A stretch of DNA of 10,257 nt from an uncultured Lachnospiraceae bacterium (GTDB lineage: Bacteria > Bacillota_A > Clostridia > Lachnospirales > Lachnospiraceae). Shown here piece by piece: positions 5,306-10,257 of the stretch. The stretch lies in the NCBI GenBank assembly GCA_946621895.1, contig CAMOOZ010000046.1:1-10257 (forward strand). The letters are read 5' to 3'. The notes under the pieces are model-generated. The model saw only the letters and a program-made list of their open reading frames with translations, ran no database searches and had not been told where the DNA came from. Made by a program: the position numbers and the translations under genes. Every line of letters begins with the position of its first letter. Position 1 is the stretch's first letter.

Positions 5306-7768
5306 ATGAAAAGACTTGTTTGGCTTATCTATGTCATATGGATCCTGTTTGTGGGCGTGGTCTCCTTTTTACTCATTGAGGCGCTGTCCGTCCCGCAGGA
5401 GTTCACTTTTTTTAATGACTATCTGCTCCATGGCGGAATGTACTATATTTCGGACAATGACCAGGATGAGGGAATCCTTTACTCGGTTTCTCTTGAGGGC
5501 GAGGTGCATCAGCTTTTCCTGACCAGGGAGCATGAGAATCTGGCGCATCATAATATCATTCATCTGGATTACCGGGAAGGAGGAAATCCAGGTCCCGCAG
5601 CGCTGTTATCCTTTAATACAACTGAGCAGGGGGTACCGATCGTCGTCTATCAGGTGCTTCAGTTTGACGACAACCTGTATCCGATTTTGCTTTCCGGTCC
5701 GATCAGGATCGATTCGGGGCTTAAGGTCAGCGGGTTTTCCATCGATGCGGAGGATCTTTATATTACCGCGCTTTCCGAGGATGGACAGGAGGTGTTCGGC
5801 TATCGCGCAGACGCTACGGAGCTCAAGGATTATTACGATATAGAAAAGCCAAAGGATGCTTCGCAGCAGGGTGAGGAGGAGACGGCCTTTATCGAGCCGG
5901 AGCTCATTGTCAATATGCGCGCGGACGCAGACCGGTATTACGCCCAGGCAAGATACGCGGAATCCGAGCTTTATCTGCGGACAGACGCGGATGACCCCCC
6001 TAAAGTGTTCACGGTTCCCGAGGATGTGAAGAAGATCAGCCTGAGCAGACAGATGACCTTCGGACAGAAGGCCAGGCTGGCGGGTATATCGCTCGTCGGC
6101 ATTTTCGCGTTTATGCTCTTTGGCTCTCTTTTCATTGCGGCGATCCGCTTTCTTTGCTCGGATCATAACCGGCTTATTTATGAGATCTTCGTGTTTGAAT
6201 CCCTGATGCTTGTGCTGATGGTGATCTTTATCCTGTTTGTTTCCTTCCAGCGGTCGTTATTTATCGTAGAAGGGGTGGGCGATACAGCCAAGAATACCTT
6301 AAGCAGCATTTTTATCGATCTGGATACCTTTTATGAAGGCGAGCTGGACACAAATGATTTTTATAACCAGCAGATTTACCATACGCTGCAGAAAGCGATG
6401 TCGATGCGCCTTTCCATGAATTCAGGCACGGGGGCGCAGGAAATTGCGCTGGTGAATGCGGAGACTGGCGAGGTGATCATCTCCGCATCCGGCAGGAATA
6501 ATCAGACGATCACGGATCTGTACGGGGAGCAGTTCATGGATAAGATCGTTGAAGCCAGGACAAGAGGAGGCTTCAGCACCGCGATCATTCCGATGCAGCG
6601 GGTGAATTATTCCCTGTATATGCTGCCGCTTAACCCCTGGCATCTGGAAAATCATGTCATGATCCTGGTGGATAATCATCTGGGCTCTGTGAATCTCTTT
6701 TCCAGCATGCGGGAAATGTTTATCGCAGCGCTTGGAACCTTCCTGATCGGCAGTGTGCTGGGCTGCATTTTCCTCTTCGCCCAGCAGCATGATCTGCGTG
6801 AGCTGGCGGAAGCGTTAAAGAAACAGGCAATGGGCAGGACGGATATTAAGAAGCCGAAGCTCCGCGGGGTGGAGTGCAAGTCGATGTGGAACAGCGTCAG
6901 CGAGTTTCAGAAAAACATCCTTGCGCTGAACCGTACGAAAATGCTGACTTTTGAGGCGTATTTCCGCTTCGCCCCGAAAAATATTGAGCAGATCCTGCAA
7001 AAGGATTCCATCCTGGATGTCTATCGCGGGGATATCCGGGAAATGGAAGGAACGATGGCGCTGTTTGTCAATCCGGGTATCCGCAGCGGCAGTTCCGCCG
7101 ATCTGGAGGTGCAGAACCGCTATTTCAGCTTTCTGGAAAAGAGCATGGAGGCGCAGAACGGCATTCTGATCTCGGCGTCCAATGATCTTTCCCTGATCAA
7201 GGTGCTGTTCATGCAGGAATGCGATCATACCGTTTCCTTCGGACGCGATCTTTTAACCTCGATCGCCACGGGGGAGGAGATCATGCTGGGCTTTTCCGTT
7301 TTTCTGCATTATGTCCCCCTGACCTACGGCATCGCCGGCACGGATAAGCAGAGCTTTGTCTTCACCAGCGCGCCCGAGGCGGATCTGCTGGAGCGGTATT
7401 CCTCCTGGCTGGCTTCCCTGAACCTGGGTCTTGTGATCTCTGAGACAGTGATGAACAGAGAAGAATCTATCGGGATGCTGCGCCATATCGGCTTTATCAA
7501 GGATGGCGAGAGGAAGCTCAGGCTGTATGAGGTGCTGGATGCGTGCACCGCAAAGATCCGACTGGCTAAGATCGATACGATGGGCGAGTTTGAGGAGGCG
7601 CTGAGGCTGTTTTACAGTAAGGACTATTATTACGCCCGGAATGTGTTTATGAATGTATTGAAAAAGCTGCCTGAGGATGGCCTTTCCAGGTGGTATCTGT
7701 TTGAATGTGAGCGTTATCTGAATTCCGATCCGGAGCCCGAATATGAAGGAGAGTTCCTGATGCGATGA
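5306..7768 (+). CDS. Multi-pass membrane sensor with degenerate class III nucleotide cyclase domain
   Basis: 820 residues from ATG 5306; a TTG three bases upstream is less likely. The order is: membrane segment 5-27; extracytoplasmic region 28-255, strand-rich; membrane segments about 256-283 and 294-314; a second extracytoplasmic Cache/PAS-like region 316-470; membrane segment 471-492; HAMP-like linker 493-538; then from 552 a domain aligning with class III adenylate/guanylate cyclases. It opens YFRFAPKNIEQILQKDSILD, like the family's RFVPxEFLxLLGKxSIxD, and has LRLYEVLDA at the end. A TPR-like tail (EEALRLFYSKDYYYARNVF) finishes it, as in many such cyclases. The first metal-binding Asp is replaced by Asn589 (ALFVNPGIR for LFSDIR), while Asp627 (SNDLSLI for IGDAIM) may remain. 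The VNLASRLE motif is not preserved. It is therefore probably an inactive cyclase fold used for signalling or binding. The gene starts 27 bases after the pseudokinase gene. Confidence 0.72.
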   Translation: MKRLVWLIYVIWILFVGVVSFLLIEALSVPQEFTFFNDYLLHGGMYYISDNDQDEGILYSVSLEGEVHQLFLTREHENLAHHNIIHLDYREGGNPGPAALLSFNTTEQGVPIVVYQVLQFDDNLYPILLSGPIRIDSGLKVSGFSIDAEDLYITALSEDGQEVFGYRADATELKDYYDIEKPKDASQQGEEETAFIEPELIVNMRADADRYYAQARYAESELYLRTDADDPPKVFTVPEDVKKISLSRQMTFGQKARLAGISLVGIFAFMLFGSLFIAAIRFLCSDHNRLIYEIFVFESLMLVLMVIFILFVSFQRSLFIVEGVGDTAKNTLSSIFIDLDTFYEGELDTNDFYNQQIYHTLQKAMSMRLSMNSGTGAQEIALVNAETGEVIISASGRNNQTITDLYGEQFMDKIVEARTRGGFSTAIIPMQRVNYSLYMLPLNPWHLENHVMILVDNHLGSVNLFSSMREMFIAALGTFLIGSVLGCIFLFAQQHDLRELAEALKKQAMGRTDIKKPKLRGVECKSMWNSVSEFQKNILALNRTKMLTFEAYFRFAPKNIEQILQKDSILDVYRGDIREMEGTMALFVNPGIRSGSSADLEVQNRYFSFLEKSMEAQNGILISASNDLSLIKVLFMQECDHTVSFGRDLLTSIATGEEIMLGFSVFLHYVPLTYGIAGTDKQSFVFTSAPEADLLERYSSWLASLNLGLVISETVMNREESIGMLRHIGFIKDGERKLRLYEVLDACTAKIRLAKIDTMGEFEEALRLFYSKDYYYARNVFMNVLKKLPEDGLSRWYLFECERYLNSDPEPEYEGEFLMR

Positions 7769-7884
7769 TCGTTTCCGGGCAGGGAAGCCGGTACGGGAAG
7801 CGACAGGTCCCGGCGCCGCGTGAGCTGCTGATCGCAGTCTCCCCGTTCATGGATATGCCGGGGGAAAATCGTATATCAGGATAG
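7765..7884 (+). CDS. Possible 39-residue small ORF coupled to the cyclase-like gene
   Basis: ATGA at 7765-7768 joins this start to the preceding stop. The frame runs 39 residues (starting MIVSGQGSRYGKRQ) to TAG at 7882-7884, eight bases before the next start. It fills almost the whole 124-base gap between two genes in an operon whose other gaps are overlaps or under 30 bases. There is no membrane segment or known motif. It may be a real small protein, a coupling peptide that carries ribosomes to the MORN gene, or chance. Confidence 0.35.
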   Translation: MIVSGQGSRYGKRQVPAPRELLIAVSPFMDMPGENRISG

Positions 7885-7892
7885 AACAGACG

Positions 7893-9143
7893 ATGGGAAA
7901 TAATATTTTCGATATTATCATCAACGGAATACGGATGCGGTTCATGCCGCTGCTCAACCGGCTGCGCATGATCTTCTCCCCGACCTATTTCAGGACCAAT
8001 GTCCTGGCGGTCATCCGGAACTTTTTCTCGAAGCTTTTTAATGTAAAGCCAAGGAATAAGGATGATTATTACGAGATCTTCGGATGGCTTGTCAGCAAGC
8101 GTCTGGCCTTTGCCGTCGTGGTCGTGATCGGGGTGGTGAGCCTGTTTTTCCTGATCAACATGCGGTCTGTCCTTTTCCCGTCGTCCGAGGTGAATAACAT
8201 TAAGACCTATCATTATAATTCTTTCCTCCTGAAGTTCGCCAAGGGGAAGGTACGGATTACGGGGCAGAGCGGTTATCTGGCCTACGAGGGAGAAGTGTCG
8301 GACGGCTTCTGCTCCGGACAGGGGACATTGTTCAGCCCCTCAAAAAGAGTGGTGTATCAGGGCAGCTTTGACAAGAGCATGTATGAAGGGGCGGGACAGG
8401 CGTATTATCCCGAGGGTTCCCTGAAATACAACGGCGGCTTTCATGAAAATCTCTACTCGGGGACAGGAAAGCTGTACCGGGAGTCCGGCTCCATGGAATA
8501 TGAAGGGGAGTTTTCCCTGGGCATGAAGGAGGGCGCGGGGGTTTTGTATGATACAGGGCAGAACCCGCTCTTTACCGGGCAGTTTACGCAGAACGATATC
8601 CGCTACAGCGCGCTTTTGGGGAAGCGTCCGGAGGAGGTCGCCACGGCGTATACGGGGGAAACGGTGATGTACCATTCTGCGGATGAACGGATCCGGCTGA
8701 TGGAAGACATCCGCGCAATGACACTCGAGCAGAATGATGCGGATTCCGTGGATAATGAGCAGTACCATGTGGGTGCAGTGTTTGTGCTCAGGAATTATAT
8801 CCGGCATGGGGGCACCTCCTACGGGACATTCTCAGAGCTTGAGGAGGTCTTTGGCGAGCCGATCTATTCCGGACGCTCCAGAGCGACGCTGGGCGAGGTG
8901 ATCGCGATCAATTATCTCAATGGCATTGCAGACGGGCAGGTCGTTTACGGCTACGCGGATCTGCAGACAGACCGTATGTTTACTGAATATGAAGAAGTGC
9001 AGTCCTATGATACGGAGTACGAGCTGTTTCTGCACTCCTACCGGCTGGACAGCCTGATCTATACCTTTGTGGGCCGTGAAGGCACGGATACCTTTGATTT
9101 CTACTATGTTATCGGAGACAGCAGTGAGGATCTGACCGCATGA
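7893..9143 (+). CDS. Membrane-anchored MORN-repeat protein
   Basis: 416 residues. The N-terminal 70 residues are basic and amphipathic and probably cytoplasmic. One membrane segment spans about 71-91 (AFAVVVVIGVVSLFFLI), and the rest is predicted to be outside. From Tyr131 there are four repeats of exactly 24 residues beginning Y-x-G-x and containing GxG (YEGEV, YQGSF, YNGGF, YEGEF), plus a fifth start at 227 (FTGQF). This is the MORN pattern, possibly the MORN_2/YwqK type. MORN repeats form an extended beta-hairpin sheet that binds proteins or lipids. The C-terminal 180 residues are a separate mixed domain without a family I recognise. The ribosome site is weak (CAGG, 12 bases upstream), consistent with coupling to what precedes it. 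The stop overlaps the next start (ATGA at 9140). Confidence 0.75.
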   Translation: MGNNIFDIIINGIRMRFMPLLNRLRMIFSPTYFRTNVLAVIRNFFSKLFNVKPRNKDDYYEIFGWLVSKRLAFAVVVVIGVVSLFFLINMRSVLFPSSEVNNIKTYHYNSFLLKFAKGKVRITGQSGYLAYEGEVSDGFCSGQGTLFSPSKRVVYQGSFDKSMYEGAGQAYYPEGSLKYNGGFHENLYSGTGKLYRESGSMEYEGEFSLGMKEGAGVLYDTGQNPLFTGQFTQNDIRYSALLGKRPEEVATAYTGETVMYHSADERIRLMEDIRAMTLEQNDADSVDNEQYHVGAVFVLRNYIRHGGTSYGTFSELEEVFGEPIYSGRSRATLGEVIAINYLNGIADGQVVYGYADLQTDRMFTEYEEVQSYDTEYELFLHSYRLDSLIYTFVGREGTDTFDFYYVIGDSSEDLTA

Positions 9144-10257
9144 AAAGGAGAGGCCTGGGAAAAACAGCATATCGCTTTACCGCCCTTTTGCTGGCTGCGT
9201 CTGTCTGCGCCACAGCGTTTGGCGGGATGCTTCCGGCTGGAAAGGCGCACGAGGCAAGGAACCTGAACCTTGCCTCCGCAAAGTCCATTGCGATCGCAAA
9301 CAGCGAGGAGATCGAGACGCTGGAGATGAGCGTGGAGGCGAAGAACGCGGCAAAGCAGTCCGCCGTGCGTTCCTTAAAGGAGAGAGAGCGGAATATGAAG
9401 ACCTTCCGGTGGTCTCCGCTGCTTTCCTTTAAGTTTCCCACCAAGCCCAATGAGTCCGAGGCCTTTGATTTCGCGTTTAAACCTCAGCAGCTCCAGACAG
9501 AGATCAGGGAGATCGAGCATAAGGTGCTGGATAAACGGCTGGAGATCCAGGAAAAGGTCAGCAAAAGTTTTGTCGTCATCACGGAGGAGCAGAATCTCAT
9601 CGCTTATAATGAAAGGCGCCTGGAGAAGCTGCAGGATCTGGTAAGAAAGCTGCCCGCGCAGATCACATTGGGGAGAGCAAAGCAGAACGATCTGGACAAG
9701 GCGAACACGCAGCTTTCCACTGTGGAATCGGCGATCGCCACATCAAAGAGCAAGGTGGAGAGCGAAAAGAAGAGACTTTCCCAGACATTGGGGATCGATG
9801 TGTCCCAGGGCTATAGTTTTGAGGATCCTTTTGTCAACTCCACGATGAAGCGCTCAGCGATTCCCTCACTGGTGGAATATACCCTTGCGAGAGATCAGAG
9901 CTATTATGAGGCCAGCCAGGAGGAGGCGCTGAACATGCTTGCCCTCCAGGTGAATTATAATCTGATCCAGTCGAAATACCGCTCCCACATCGGCATGATC
10001 TCCGGTTATATCCAGCAGTCCATGGATGGGGGAAAGGTGAGCAAGAAGCAGTTCAAAAAGGATTATGACCGGTTTCTGGATGTGATCGATTCCAAATGGC
10101 GGGGAAAATTCTGGATCCTCTTTATCAGCTTCCCGAAGGAATGGGTAAAGGGCGCGCTGGACGGCATCCGCTATGTGCAGGATGATCCCTATATCCTTTA
10201 TCAGGCGGCGCTGGATTATTCCACCTCCCTTTCCGAGAAGAATAATGTGGAGAGAGA
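9140..10257 (+). CDS. TolC/OEP-like secreted coiled-coil protein, 5' part
   Basis: The frame is open to the window end, with 372 residues visible. ATG 9140 overlaps the preceding stop by four bases. A Sec signal peptide is clear: a basic start (MKRRGLGKTAYR), a hydrophobic core (FTALLLAASVCATAF) and a likely cleavage site around 33-37. The mature part starts with LNLASAKSIAIANSEEIETL, which resembles the LTLxxALxxALxNNPEL opening of outer membrane efflux (TolC) family proteins. Long helices rich in Glu, Lys and Gln follow (about 110-225), with the TolC-like phrase LPAQITLGRAKQNDLDKANT. A second helical unit starts at about 245. TolC relatives do occur in Gram-positive Clostridia, where no outer membrane channel is expected, and their role there is poorly understood. 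A coiled-coil conduit or spacer across the cell wall is plausible. Confidence 0.68.
   Translation, partial: MKRRGLGKTAYRFTALLLAASVCATAFGGMLPAGKAHEARNLNLASAKSIAIANSEEIETLEMSVEAKNAAKQSAVRSLKERERNMKTFRWSPLLSFKFPTKPNESEAFDFAFKPQQLQTEIREIEHKVLDKRLEIQEKVSKSFVVITEEQNLIAYNERRLEKLQDLVRKLPAQITLGRAKQNDLDKANTQLSTVESAIATSKSKVESEKKRLSQTLGIDVSQGYSFEDPFVNSTMKRSAIPSLVEYTLARDQSYYEASQEEALNMLALQVNYNLIQSKYRSHIGMISGYIQQSMDGGKVSKKQFKKDYDRFLDVIDSKWRGKFWILFISFPKEWVKGALDGIRYVQDDPYILYQAALDYSTSLSEKNNVER

Noticed and set aside
5606..6166. Antisense frame of 186 codons inside the cyclase-like gene
   Set aside because: It lies wholly inside a well-supported membrane protein gene, and its basic, low-hydrophobicity composition is typical of an antisense shadow.
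7647..8213. Antisense frame of 188 codons covering the gap before the MORN gene
   Set aside because: It overlaps two supported genes on the other strand, is His/Asp/Arg-rich as antisense translations often are, and has no promoter or ribosome site.

Overview
The window looks like part of a large plasmid or chromid from a Gram-positive gut or rumen bacterium of the Clostridia, most likely Lachnospiraceae. This is inferred from the Rep_3-type initiator with clostridial character, AGGA-type ribosome sites, codon use and roughly 50% GC. The genus cannot be fixed from the sequence. All recognisable genes are on the + strand.

Bases 1-2580 are a replicon module. The 3' end of a gene for a protein with two ribbon-helix-helix (RHH) motifs, a plausible partition or copy-control DNA binder, ends at 389 and is followed by a hairpin terminator. 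The next 790 bases hold no gene but are densely structured. They contain five copies of a GACGCAAAAA-type repeat (two at 21-bp spacing, three at exactly 30-bp spacing), a 15-bp inverted repeat, a GC-rich block, and five copies of a second repeat with core GACARATRGCGT (three direct, two inverted). They also contain a strong sigma-A promoter with an operator-like inverted repeat just upstream. This promoter drives a Rep_3-family initiator gene, whose likely start (1183) lies beyond the last iteron, followed by a hairpin-rich terminator.

Bases 2583-10257 are a tight, coupled operon starting at a second strong promoter. It encodes: (1) a 602-aa protein whose N-terminus resembles a family I associate with contractile injection system and phage-tail-like loci, ending in a bacterial Ig-like domain; (2) a 273-aa protein with a degenerate kinase-like cytoplasmic domain and one C-terminal membrane segment; (3) an 820-aa multi-pass membrane protein with two probable extracytoplasmic sensor regions, a HAMP-like linker and a class III nucleotide cyclase domain that has lost a metal-binding Asp; (4) a possible 39-aa coupled small ORF; (5) a 416-aa membrane-anchored MORN-repeat protein; (6) a TolC/OEP-like secreted coiled-coil protein that runs off the window end.

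The best reading is a plasmid-borne, envelope-spanning apparatus with an inner-membrane signalling and anchoring subcomplex made of inactive enzyme folds (pseudokinase plus pseudocyclase). The structural tail genes, if the contractile-injection link is right, should lie beyond 10257. That assignment rests on recalled family resemblance and gene order and has not been tested by a search.
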